Made by a program: the position numbers and the translations under genes. A model generated the notes under the pieces. The model saw only the letters and a list, made by a program, of their open reading frames with translations, had not been told where the DNA came from and did no database searches. From NCBI GenBank assembly GCA_018820745.1, contig JAHJNP010000057.1:1-7516 (forward strand): 7,516 nt of DNA, read 5' to 3'. This DNA is from Gammaproteobacteria bacterium. Its GTDB lineage: Bacteria; Pseudomonadota; Gammaproteobacteria; Burkholderiales; Thiobacillaceae. Positions 1-5,956 of this stretch are shown in pieces (the first letter of the stretch is position 1; each line of letters begins with the position of its first letter).

Positions 1-48
1 AAATTGCCCGCAGGCATAGAATAGGCGCACTGCCCGAAGGAGGCCGCC

Positions 49-258
49 ATGCTGCAGACCATCGAAGTTGAAATTGACGCAACGGGACACATCCATCCTA
101 TGGAACCCGTGCAGACGATTCCCGCTGGACGTGCGTTGCTCACGCTCCTGAGGCCGCCGGTTGACGAAGCGCTGCAGCTGGCCGAAGCCGCGCTCGCGGA
201 AGACTGGTTGAAACCCGAGGAAGACGAAGCATGGGCGCATTTGCAGCTGGCCAAGTAA
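49..258 (+). CDS. Antitoxin of a PemK/MazF-type toxin-antitoxin module
   Basis: A 69-residue acidic protein, probably the antitoxin that binds and neutralises the toxin encoded just downstream. The start is well supported: AAGGAGG at 37-43 lies 5 nt before the ATG. A weak -10-like TAGAAT is at 17-22, but any -35 would fall outside or at the window edge. The N-terminal half (residues 1-35, with the MLQTIEVEID start) looks like a small beta-rich DNA-binding or dimerisation part. The C-terminal tail (about 40-69) is rich in Glu/Asp/Ala and carries DWLKPEEDEAWAHL, the kind of acidic helix that wraps the toxin in these families. The gene overlaps the toxin start by 28 bp, the usual translational coupling of such pairs. 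Family assignment rests on resemblance and on the neighbour, not on a search. The antitoxin is intact although its partner is broken. Confidence 0.8.
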   Translation: MLQTIEVEIDATGHIHPMEPVQTIPAGRALLTLLRPPVDEALQLAEAALAEDWLKPEEDEAWAHLQLAK

Positions 259-562
259 TCCTTCTGCCGTTTCCGTTTTCGGACCTCACACGCAGCAAGC
301 TGCGGCCCGCCCTGCTCTTGCCGATGCAGGACGCGACGACTGGATCGCCTGCCAGATCACCAGCAATCCTTATGCCGACCCGCATGCCATCTTGCTTGCG
401 CAAGAGGATTTCACTGCGGGCGGCCTGCAGCGAGCAAGCTATGCTCGCTCCGGTAAATTATTCACCGCCAACATTTCCTTGTTTGCTTCAGCGGAAGGCT
501 TGGTCGCGCAAGTTCGATTGAATGAAGTGCGCAATGCATTGATCGCCATCATTCAAGGGTGA
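231..562 (+). pseudogene. Frameshifted PemK/MazF-family toxin gene
   Basis: This would encode a type II toxin of the PemK/MazF endoribonuclease family. From the ATG at 231 the protein opens with the family hallmark: GQVILLPFPFSDLTRSKLRP, followed by ALLL (about residues 7-30). The match is then lost. From GCC at 320 the next frame gives the rest of the domain: ADAGRDDWIACQIT, the conserved SYAR-like ASYARSGKLFTAN, and a C-terminal helix ending IAIIQG before TGA at 560-562. One inserted base near 318-320 would restore a 110-residue protein of normal family length. Without it, translation runs out of frame to a stop at 519-521 and lacks most of the domain. The break is not in a homopolymer and no slippery heptamer is visible, so mutation or a sequencing error is more likely than programmed frameshifting. 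Confidence 0.85.
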
Positions 563-691
563 ATAGGCCGGGGCGCTCATGCCACGTGGCTTGGGCTCAA
601 TGAAATGAAGCCCGACATATCCACCACATAGGTGGACCAGCACTAAAGTTGTTGGTTTTTGCTGCCCAACCTGCATGGGCTGCGAAGGAAA
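563..691. other. Hairpin-rich convergent intergenic gap
   Basis: No gene is visible between the toxin pseudogene and ycaO. The stretch holds several inverted repeats in quick succession: a perfect 10-bp palindrome GCCACGTGGC (581-590), GGGCT/AGCCC (593-597 with 609-613), TCCACC/GGTGGA (620-625 with 631-636), the terminator-like hairpin at 637-660, and GCCCA/TGGGC (664-668 with 676-680). Base composition is less GC-rich than in the neighbouring genes. Most of this is likely transcription-termination and spacer sequence; no other role can be read from it. Confidence 0.5.
637..660 (+). terminator. Candidate intrinsic terminator of the toxin-antitoxin locus
   Basis: CCAGCA (637-642) pairs with TGTTGG (650-655) with one G.U pair around a 7-nt loop, and five T residues follow at once (656-660). 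It sits about 75 bp past the toxin stop on the same strand. The stem is short, so termination strength is uncertain. Confidence 0.45.
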
Positions 692-710
692 TGCGGGGGC
701 TAGCCCCGCA
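684..710 (-). terminator. Candidate intrinsic terminator of ycaO
   Basis: TGCGGGG (692-698) and CCCCGCA (704-710) form a 7-bp GC-rich stem with a 5-nt loop. Read on the minus strand the hairpin is followed by TTTCCTTC (691-684). The stem includes the ycaO stop codon (700-702), so it would form at the very end of that message. The U-tract is interrupted, which lowers confidence. Confidence 0.55.
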
Positions 711-2412
711 CCTTTCGATACGCCTCCAGCAAGCGTTGATGAATCGCGCTGCCCTCGAAATTGTCACCCAGTTTCGCCAACCCGAAAAACCGCTCATCCT
801 GATTGAACAGCGCGAATGCCTGTTCCAGTGTCTCGCGGCCGTACATTAGGGCCAGCGCAGGCTCGAAGGGGCTGGGGTCGCCGAGTTGGGTGAGGTCGGC
901 GATGCAGCGGTAGACCTTCAGACGCGCGTCGCTGCGCTGGCCGTACTGGGCGATCCACGTGCAGCCTTCCCGGATCGCGTCGTCGTCGCCGAGCGCGAGC
1001 GCGAGCAGCAACTTCAATTCGCCGACGCGCAGGTCGGTCCACGGCGAATCGGCATCCGGCGCCAGGCCGATCAGCACCGTCACCAGGCGGTCGTCCGCCA
1101 GTTCCAGTTCCACCATCAGGTCGAACAGCGCGGCGCATTCGTCGTCGGTCAGTTCGGGCAGGTGCGCGAGCGCCGGGCGGATCAGGTTGCCGACGCTGTT
1201 GTTCTCGAATTCGAGTTCCTCGACCGGGTAGATCTCGGAGACGCCGGGCACCAGGATGCGGCAGGCGTAGACGCCTAGGTGGGTGAAGTCGGCGACGTAG
1301 AGCTCGTGGCCTTCGGCGTGCAGCGCGTCGACCGACCACGCGTAGTCCTCTTCGGTGGTGGTGCCGAAATTCCAGTCGACGAATTCGAAGTCGGGGGTGT
1401 CGCGCAGGAACTGCCAGGAAATCACCCCGCTGGAATCGACGAAGTGGATTTCCAGGTTCTGCGGGTCGGCGATTTCGGTCTCGTCGAAGCCCGGCGCCGG
1501 GAAGCCGGCCAGCGAGTCGAGCGCGCGGCCCTGCAGCAGTTCGGTCAGCGCGCGTTCCAGCGCGACCTCGAAGCGCGGATGCGCGCCGAAGCTGGCGAAG
1601 CAGCCCTGGTCGTTGGGGTGCAGCAGGGTGACGTTCATCACCGGGTACTGGCCGCCGAGCGAGGCGTCCTTCACCAGGATGCCGAAACCGGCGCAACGCA
1701 ACGCGCGGATGCCAGCGGCGATGTGCGGGTAGCGGTTGATGACGTCTTCGGGCACATCGGGCAGGCACAGGCCCTCTTCGATGATGCGGAACTTGATGTG
1801 GCGCTCGAAAATTTCGGCCAGCGCCTGGGTGCGCGCTTCCTTCAGCGTGTTGCCGGCGGACATGCCGTTGCTGACGTAGAGGTTGCCGATGAGGTTGACC
1901 GGGAAATACACGGTCTTGCCGTCGGCGAGGCGCTGGTAGGGAATGGCGCAGATGCCGCGTTCTGCGTTACCGGAGTTGAGGTCGACCAGTTGGTCGGCGC
2001 GCACACTTTTGTCCGGGTTGTAGTGAGCGTGAAGTTCGGGGGTGAGCAGTTGTTCCGGCCAGGCGTTGTCGGCCGCTGGAAACCAGCGCTCGTCGGGCGT
2101 ATGGGTGTAGGCGCGTTCGGCCAGGGTCTCGCCCAGATAGAAGTGCGTCCAGAAGTAATTGGTCGACAGCCGCTCGAAATACTCGCCCAGCGCACTCGCC
2201 CGCGCGGCCAGTTCGGTGGCGCCCTTGCCGTTGGTGAACAGGAGCGGGCAGTCGCGGTCGCGGATGTGCACCGACCAGACGCCCTCTACCGGGTTGAGCC
2301 AGGAGCGCTCCTCGATGTGGAAGCCGATCGCCGCAAGCTTGGACTGCAGGGTGGCGATCGACGCTTCGAGCGAGGCGTCCTTGCCGGGGATGAAATGTTC
2401 GGAGGTCGACAT
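700..2412 (-). CDS. ycaO: YcaO, ribosomal protein S12 methylthiotransferase accessory factor
   Basis: A 570-residue protein that aligns by eye along its whole length with E. coli YcaO (586 residues). YcaO is an ATP-binding protein that promotes RimO-dependent beta-methylthiolation of an aspartate in ribosomal protein S12; other YcaO relatives make azolines and thioamides. Seen here: FIPGKD near the N terminus (7-12), SWLNPVEGVWSVHIRD (37-52), the ATP/Mg-binding segment SALGEYFERLSTNYF (73-87), NLYVSNGMSAGNT (177-189), ALAEIFER (197-204), FASFGAHP (272-279), and SSGVISW with DWNF (327-349). The C-terminal third (about 420-570) resembles the TPR-like helical tail of the E. coli-type subgroup. 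I start at 2412 because MSTSEHFIPGKD matches the family N terminus; an in-frame ATG at 2445 adds 11 unlike residues. Neither start has a clear ribosome-binding site. It stands alone, divergent from the TPR gene; rimO is not in the window. Confidence 0.93.
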   Translation of the reverse strand: MSTSEHFIPGKDASLEASIATLQSKLAAIGFHIEERSWLNPVEGVWSVHIRDRDCPLLFTNGKGATELAARASALGEYFERLSTNYFWTHFYLGETLAERAYTHTPDERWFPAADNAWPEQLLTPELHAHYNPDKSVRADQLVDLNSGNAERGICAIPYQRLADGKTVYFPVNLIGNLYVSNGMSAGNTLKEARTQALAEIFERHIKFRIIEEGLCLPDVPEDVINRYPHIAAGIRALRCAGFGILVKDASLGGQYPVMNVTLLHPNDQGCFASFGAHPRFEVALERALTELLQGRALDSLAGFPAPGFDETEIADPQNLEIHFVDSSGVISWQFLRDTPDFEFVDWNFGTTTEEDYAWSVDALHAEGHELYVADFTHLGVYACRILVPGVSEIYPVEELEFENNSVGNLIRPALAHLPELTDDECAALFDLMVELELADDRLVTVLIGLAPDADSPWTDLRVGELKLLLALALGDDDAIREGCTWIAQYGQRSDARLKVYRCIADLTQLGDPSPFEPALALMYGRETLEQAFALFNQDERFFGLAKLGDNFEGSAIHQRLLEAYRKVRG

Positions 2413-2521
2413 GGGAGAAGCGTGGGGTGAAAGACCCGACAGCATAATCGATGCGTCAAGCGCGGCGTAAAATGACGGGTGTCGATCCCATCACCAAAGC
2501 GGCTGAATCTGCGATTTCCCC
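2413..2521. promoter_or_regulatory. Divergent gap between ycaO and the TPR gene
   Basis: Both genes must be transcribed outward from this 109-bp stretch or from inside each other. Possible -10 elements on the plus strand are TAAAAT (2468-2473) and CATAAT (2443-2448), but neither has a convincing -35 at 16-18 nt. On the minus strand TTGACG (2459-2454) resembles a -35 but lacks a matching -10. No operator-like palindrome was seen. Both genes lack a clear Shine-Dalgarno sequence. Confidence 0.3.
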
Positions 2522-3190
2522 ATGCCTGACCGTGTTTTCTTACTTCTGTTGCTGCTTGGCCTTGCATTTGCAGGACCGGTGGCGGCTGCCGCCCAGACGT
2601 TTGGCCTGGGCGGCGACCAGGCGGCGCTTGCCGCGCGCCCGCAGGCCGAGTGGGTGCGCCAGGCGCAGGCGCTGGAAAAGCGCGGCGACTGGCCGGGCCT
2701 GCTGGCGTGGGGCCGGGACTGGGTACGGGGAGATGCGAAAAACCCACTGGCCTGGTTTGTTCAGGGGCGCGCGCTGGGCGAGATGGGGCGGCATGCCGAG
2801 GCGATCGCGGCGTATCGGCAGAATGTCCGGATTGCGCCCGGCGACGTATGGGCGCGCAACAACCTGGGCAATGCCTACCGCGACAGCGGGCGTCCGCGCG
2901 AGGCGATGCAGGCCTACCGCGCGGCGGTGGAGATCGACCCCGATTACATCCAGGCCTGGCACAACCTGGGGCTGACGTTTTATCTGACGAAGGGACAGGC
3001 GGGGGTGACGCAGGCGCTGCAAAAGCTGCAGGCCACCGACCCGGCGCTGGCCGATGTCTGGCGCGCGCTCGCGATCGAGTATTCGATCACGCGCGACGCC
3101 CGGGTTGCGCGTGAGGCGGTGCGGGTGCTGCGTGGCTTGAGCGAAGTCGAACGCGCGCGCATGTTCGGCATATTGTTTGCCGAGGGCTGA
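2522..3190 (+). CDS. Exported tetratricopeptide-repeat protein
   Basis: A 222-residue protein, probably a periplasmic protein-interaction module of unknown partner. A signal peptide is clear: MPDR, then a leucine-rich core (residues 5-18), then a small-residue segment ending AAAA before Gln25, the likely cleavage point. There is no lipobox cysteine. About three TPR units follow: residues 75-108 (AWFVQGRALGEMGRHAEAIAAY), 109-142 (ARNNLGNAYRDSGRPREAMQAY then AAVEIDP), and a diverged third at 143-176 (AWHNLGLTFYLTKG). The segment before them (40-74) may be a further degenerate helical repeat. No enzyme motif is present. The ATG at 2522 is chosen because it begins the signal peptide; no Shine-Dalgarno sequence is seen. 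The 3' end faces the glycosyltransferase gene with a 3-bp gap. Confidence 0.85.
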   Translation: MPDRVFLLLLLLGLAFAGPVAAAAQTFGLGGDQAALAARPQAEWVRQAQALEKRGDWPGLLAWGRDWVRGDAKNPLAWFVQGRALGEMGRHAEAIAAYRQNVRIAPGDVWARNNLGNAYRDSGRPREAMQAYRAAVEIDPDYIQAWHNLGLTFYLTKGQAGVTQALQKLQATDPALADVWRALAIEYSITRDARVAREAVRVLRGLSEVERARMFGILFAEG

Positions 3191-3193
3191 GCC

Positions 3194-4153
3194 TCATCTT
3201 GGGGGCTGCTCGAATTCCGCCACCGCCTGCCGCAGCCGGCTGGCTTCCTGCTCCGGGCGCATCAGCCCGCGGCGCTGGCGGGCGTGGCTGAGCAGGCTGG
3301 CATAAAAATCGGGGTCGGTTTCGGCCATCGACAAGAGTCTGGCCAGTCGCCGCTCGTCGCCCACCGGAAAATAGCCGGGGTAGTCCTTGCCCAGCATGCC
3401 GACGTTGCCGGGCATGTACGAGGCCAGCACCGGCACATCCGCTGCCAGCGCTTCGCAGATGACGTTGGCGCCGCCTTCCAGTACCGAGCTGATGACCATG
3501 AGTCGCGCGCGCGACAGGTGCTTGAGCACCGTCCTGTGCGGCACGCCGCCGAGCCAGCGCCAACGCGGCAGCTTGCCTTGCGCCATTTCCGCGGTTTCGG
3601 CCATGTCCTCGGAGAGGGCGCCGCCCAGGTGCGTCACCCGGATTTGCGATTGCTCGGACAGGTAGGCCGTTGCCAGCGCCGCCCGGAACGGGTCTTTTTC
3701 CGTTCGCAGGTGGCCGATCACCAGCACCTCGAAGGGATGGGCGGGCGCGGGCAGGCGGGCGATGTCGGGCGCCGATTGATAGACCACCCGCGTCCTGGCA
3801 GCCAGATGCGGGGGCAGTTCGTCGACGCCACGTTCCTGCAGCACGATAATGCGGTGAGCGAGTTCCAGCGCCTGCTGGGCGTCGCGGTCCTCGTGGATGT
3901 CGCGGTAGAGGTCGGTGCCGGTCAGCGCCAGCAGCAGCGGGCGGGTCGGGAAGCGCTCGGCAAACGCGCGGATCGAGGCAAAGCTGCGCCGCGCGTGCAG
4001 CGCCAGCATCAGGTCGGCGGCGCGGCCATCCCATTCCACCTGCGTCCGCACCGTGTGGCCCGCCTCGCGCAGAAAGCGCGACCAGCGCGCGGCGGTGTGC
4101 CAGTTTCCGTTGCGATGTTCGCGGCCGTAGGGGGTAATGAGGGCGATGCGCAT
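3194..4153 (-). CDS. senB: SenB-like glycosyltransferase (selenosugar synthase family, TIGR04348)
   Basis: A 319-residue GT4-type, GT-B-fold glycosyltransferase. Its motifs match those I recall for TIGR04348/SenB proteins: MRIALITP and NGNW (15-18), ALHARRS (51-57), LTGTDLYRDI (77-86), IVLQERG (103-109), RVVYQSA (122-128), IGHLRTEKDP (146-155), RWRWLGGVPH (197-206), the EX7E pair within EGGANVICEA (E226 and E234), and PGNVGMLG (248-255). In the known selenoneine pathway SenB joins selenophosphate to a UDP-sugar to give a selenosugar, SenC supplies selenophosphate and SenA completes selenoneine. Here neither SenA nor SenC is adjacent, so the substrate is inferred from family only; a related orphan role is possible. 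The start at 4153 fits the family N terminus; an ATG at 4186 adds 11 unlikely residues. No signal peptide, so cytoplasmic. Confidence 0.8.
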   Translation of the reverse strand: MRIALITPYGREHRNGNWHTAARWSRFLREAGHTVRTQVEWDGRAADLMLALHARRSFASIRAFAERFPTRPLLLALTGTDLYRDIHEDRDAQQALELAHRIIVLQERGVDELPPHLAARTRVVYQSAPDIARLPAPAHPFEVLVIGHLRTEKDPFRAALATAYLSEQSQIRVTHLGGALSEDMAETAEMAQGKLPRWRWLGGVPHRTVLKHLSRARLMVISSVLEGGANVICEALAADVPVLASYMPGNVGMLGKDYPGYFPVGDERRLARLLSMAETDPDFYASLLSHARQRRGLMRPEQEASRLRQAVAEFEQPPR

Positions 4154-4187
4154 GGTATGAGTGTAGCCTGTCGCAGCGAATCGCAAT

Positions 4188-4277
4188 TATGGATTCGACA
4201 CCTGAGTTCCTGAAAGAGGCTGCTATTTTTTGTTAATTGAGTAGCGATTGCAGAAATCGCGGTGTGTCGAATCCATA
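4188..4277. repeat. Perfect 14-bp inverted repeat enclosing 62 bp
   Basis: TATGGATTCGACAC at 4188-4201 is the exact reverse complement of GTGTCGAATCCATA at 4264-4277. The interior is AT-richer than the flanks, has a run of six T (4225-4231 region) and a small hairpin GCGATT/AATCGC (4244-4249 with 4255-4260, loop GCAGA). The repeat ends in TA on both sides, so the layout would fit a tiny non-autonomous element with 12-bp ends and a TA target duplication. It would equally fit a DNA or RNA regulatory structure between two divergent genes. No transposase is present. Confidence 0.6.
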
Positions 4278-4293
4278 GCATTCAAGCTCGGCT

Positions 4294-4337
4294 GTTGTTG
4301 AATGGAAATTCAGTTTTTTGAATTTCTATTCAATAAT
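4294..4337 (+). promoter_or_regulatory. 18-pair leader hairpin before the RNA methyltransferase gene
   Basis: Bases 4294-4311 pair with 4320-4337 without a gap: 15 Watson-Crick pairs and 3 G.T (G.U in RNA) pairs at 4294/4337, 4297/4334 and 4304/4327. The loop is AGTTTTTT (4312-4319). It ends 6 nt before the ATG at 4344, where a ribosome-binding site would be expected and none is seen. All three imperfect pairs are G.U on the plus strand and would be A.C mismatches on the other, which favours an RNA structure in the methyltransferase message. The 3' arm also holds AATAAT (4332-4337), a good -10 match, so promoter overlap is an alternative reading. Confidence 0.5.
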
Positions 4338-4343
4338 CCGCGC

Positions 4344-5123
4344 ATGAGCGAAACATCCATCACCTCGCGTGACAACCCCATCTTCAAGCGCCTGAAAAAG
4401 CTCGCCGAATCGGCCCGTGCGCGACGCGAGGCGCAGATGACGCTACTGGATGGCGAGCATCTGCTGGCGGCGTATCTCGATGCGGGCGGGCAGCCGCATA
4501 CCCTGGTGCGAGCGGCATCGTTTGATGCCGGACGTTTTGAACAATGGCGCGTGCGCTGCCCGGCTGCCAAGGCGATCGCCCTGCCGGATGCCTTGTTCGA
4601 TGAACTCACGCCTGTTTCCACCCCCACCGGCCTGCTCGCCGAGTCGGCCTGGCTGTCGCCCATTGCACGTGAAGACACGCCGCTCATCATCGTGCTGGAA
4701 GATATTCAGGACCCCGGCAACCTCGGTTCCATGCTGCGCACCGGTGCGGCGGCGGGCGCCACGCGGGCGGTGCTGTCCAAAGGGTGCCACGACCCGTGGT
4801 CGCCCAAGGCGCTGCGTGGCGGGCAGGGTGCGCAGTTTGTGTTGCCGATCGAACGGGGGGTGGAAGTGCCTGCCTGGTGCGCGCAATTCAAGGGACAAAG
4901 CCTTGCCCTTGCGCTGGCTGAAGACCGCAGTGTGTTTTCAAGCGATCTGACGGGCCCGCTTGCCTTTATCGTGGGCAACGAAGGCGCCGGGCTGTCGGAC
5001 GATGTGCGTGCCGCGGCAACCGCAACGGTTCAGATTCCCATGCCGGGAAAAATGGAATCGCTGAATGCCTCGGCGGCATTGGCGATAGCCGTTTTCGAAG
5101 CTGTGCGGCAGCGTCTGGTCTGA
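4344..5123 (+). CDS. SpoU/TrmH-family RNA 2'-O-methyltransferase
   Basis: A 259-residue protein of the SPOUT class, expected to transfer a methyl group from S-adenosylmethionine to a ribose 2'-OH in tRNA or rRNA. The N-terminal part (1-105) fits the SpoU substrate-binding domain: SITSRDNPIFKRLKKL, then LLDGEHLL (34-41). The catalytic domain has all three SpoU motifs: motif 1 DPGNLGSMLRTGAAAGA (123-139, with the conserved N and R), motif 2 FIVGNEGAGL (208-217), and motif 3 IPMPGKMESLNASAALA (231-247), which build the trefoil-knot cofactor site. I start at 4344, where SITSRDNP-type N termini of the family begin; the in-frame ATG at 4302 lies inside the leader hairpin and adds 14 unlike residues. 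The exact RNA target cannot be read. From memory, homologues often neighbour rnhB, ppsR and ppsA in betaproteobacteria, which fits ppsR nearby. Confidence 0.9.
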   Translation: MSETSITSRDNPIFKRLKKLAESARARREAQMTLLDGEHLLAAYLDAGGQPHTLVRAASFDAGRFEQWRVRCPAAKAIALPDALFDELTPVSTPTGLLAESAWLSPIAREDTPLIIVLEDIQDPGNLGSMLRTGAAAGATRAVLSKGCHDPWSPKALRGGQGAQFVLPIERGVEVPAWCAQFKGQSLALALAEDRSVFSSDLTGPLAFIVGNEGAGLSDDVRAAATATVQIPMPGKMESLNASAALAIAVFEAVRQRLV

Positions 5124-5149
5124 TTTTCTGGGTGTTCAGCGCGGGTGCA

Positions 5150-5452
5150 TCAGGCCGGTTTTTGCATGGCCCGCTCGCCGGTGCGGCGGTCCAGTTTGGT
5201 TTTCAACTGGTTGGATTGGGCAAACTCCATAACATGGTCGTACGTGGCGCGATCGGTGGATTCCAGCCAGGCGGCCACCACCAGGCAAATCTCGCCGTCG
5301 ACAACGTTGGGTTGTACGCCTTGTGAATAACGTAAGCGCGGGTCAGCCAGGAAGCTGGCCAAGATTGAGACAAGGTTTTCAATCCAGACTGTTGGCTCGA
5401 AGTTATCGTCACTTTCCATCATGCGGGTAAGACCCTGATTTTCTTCGGACAT
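5150..5452 (-). CDS. Small uncharacterised protein
   Basis: I do not recognise this 100-residue protein. The chosen start (MSEENQGLTR) has AAGGA 9 nt upstream (plus-strand 5462-5466); the frame stays open further upstream, with another ATG at 5509. Visible features are an acidic N terminus, an amphipathic central part (WIENLVSILASFLADPRLRY, residues 23-42), a hydrophobic stretch EICLVVAAWL (54-63) too short for a membrane span, and a basic C terminus (LKTKLDRRTGER, 83-94). It is mixed helical, soluble and cytoplasmic by appearance. It is convergent with the methyltransferase gene, 26 bp apart, and lies just downstream of a decayed sensor gene in the same orientation. Codon use looks ordinary, so it is probably a real gene, though it could be the tail of the decayed one. 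Confidence 0.6.
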   Translation of the reverse strand: MSEENQGLTRMMESDDNFEPTVWIENLVSILASFLADPRLRYSQGVQPNVVDGEICLVVAAWLESTDRATYDHVMEFAQSNQLKTKLDRRTGERAMQKPA

Positions 5453-5536
5453 CAACCAAGTTCCTTTTGCGGGGTAGCTACATAGTGTTGTTTCGGCAGA
5501 TTCAGACAAATCTGAAGCGCTGGAGCGTAATGGTTT

Positions 5537-5664
5537 CCCAGGGGCATCGCCCGGGGGGATGTGTGACAGGACTTCGTGGCCAGCTTGCAGAGAAGTGGCA
5601 TGGCAATGCCGGTCTGCTGTCCCGGCAGCGCAATCAACTTACGCTCCCGGTCGCCCAGGGGCAT
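5537..5664. repeat. 11-bp direct repeats in the decayed region
   Basis: CCCAGGGGCAT occurs at 5537-5547 and again at 5654-5664. The second copy abuts the tandem duplication that breaks the sensor frame. It may be chance or a remnant of local rearrangement. Confidence 0.4.
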
Positions 5665-5956
5665 GCCTAGTGCCTAGCAGGGTCGTCCGCGCCCGGGCGA
5701 ATTCCGAGCCGCTCGCATTAAATTGCATAAACATCTCGTCACGCTCGAACGGATCACTGCTTTGCGTCAGCCGGAACATGCTGACGGTGCGCTCGCGGGC
5801 GGCGATCATCATGGTTTTGGTGAGGCTCAGCTTTTGCATGTGGACATCCACAACCGTGCTGAGGTTGTTGGCGGTCATCCGCAGCTGCTGCAGGCCAATG
5901 GAAGTGACGAACAGGATCAGCACAACTGGATTACAAAGCCGGTGAACAGCATGCAT
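5590..5956 (-). pseudogene. Remnant of a membrane-anchored four-helix-bundle sensor gene
   Basis: From an ATG at 5956 the frame gives a short hydrophobic segment (residues 10-21, PVVLILFVTSIG). An extracytoplasmic helical sensor follows: QQLRMTANNLSTVVDVHMQK (23-42), IAARERTVSMFRL (51-63), DPFERDEMFMQFNASGSEFA (68-87). This pattern is typical of the N-terminal 4HB-type sensor of chemoreceptors and GGDEF/EAL proteins, recalled from family knowledge. After TTLLG (91-95) the frame fails, but removing one copy of a 7-bp tandem duplication continues the domain as MPLGDRERKLIALPGQQTGI. Beyond about 5590 the resemblance is lost, and no HAMP, GGDEF or signalling domain is found anywhere in the window. 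The gene is therefore both frameshifted and truncated. Its true N terminus is uncertain, since the membrane segment is short and there is no good ribosome-binding site. Confidence 0.75.
5664..5677. repeat. 7-bp tandem duplication breaking the sensor frame
   Basis: TGCCTAG is present twice back to back (5664-5670 and 5671-5677). Deleting one copy joins the two reading frames of the sensor remnant on the minus strand, so this looks like the inactivating lesion, of the kind made by replication slippage. Confidence 0.75.

Noticed and set aside
310..325. Programmed ribosomal frameshift in the toxin gene
   Set aside because: There is no slippery run, no internal Shine-Dalgarno-like stimulator and no downstream structure that I can see; a simple one-base deletion explains it.
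664..670. GCCCAAC, which fits the RYYYAAC core of an integron attC site next to a toxin-antitoxin module
   Set aside because: No matching GTTRRRY partner is found at a suitable distance and no integrase or second cassette is seen, so a cassette origin is not supported.
1279..2430. A long open frame on the plus strand opposite ycaO (383 codons)
   Set aside because: It mirrors the codon pattern of ycaO, its product is a low-complexity Val/Gly/Ala/Arg/Glu sequence with no family resemblance, and ycaO is matched over its full length.
3182..3195. GAGG/CCTC hairpin over the TPR stop codon
   Set aside because: Only four pairs and no T-run follows, so it is not a credible terminator.
3284..4213. 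A 309-codon plus-strand frame opposite the SenB-like gene
   Set aside because: No recognisable domain, and composition typical of an antisense shadow; the minus-strand gene is well supported.
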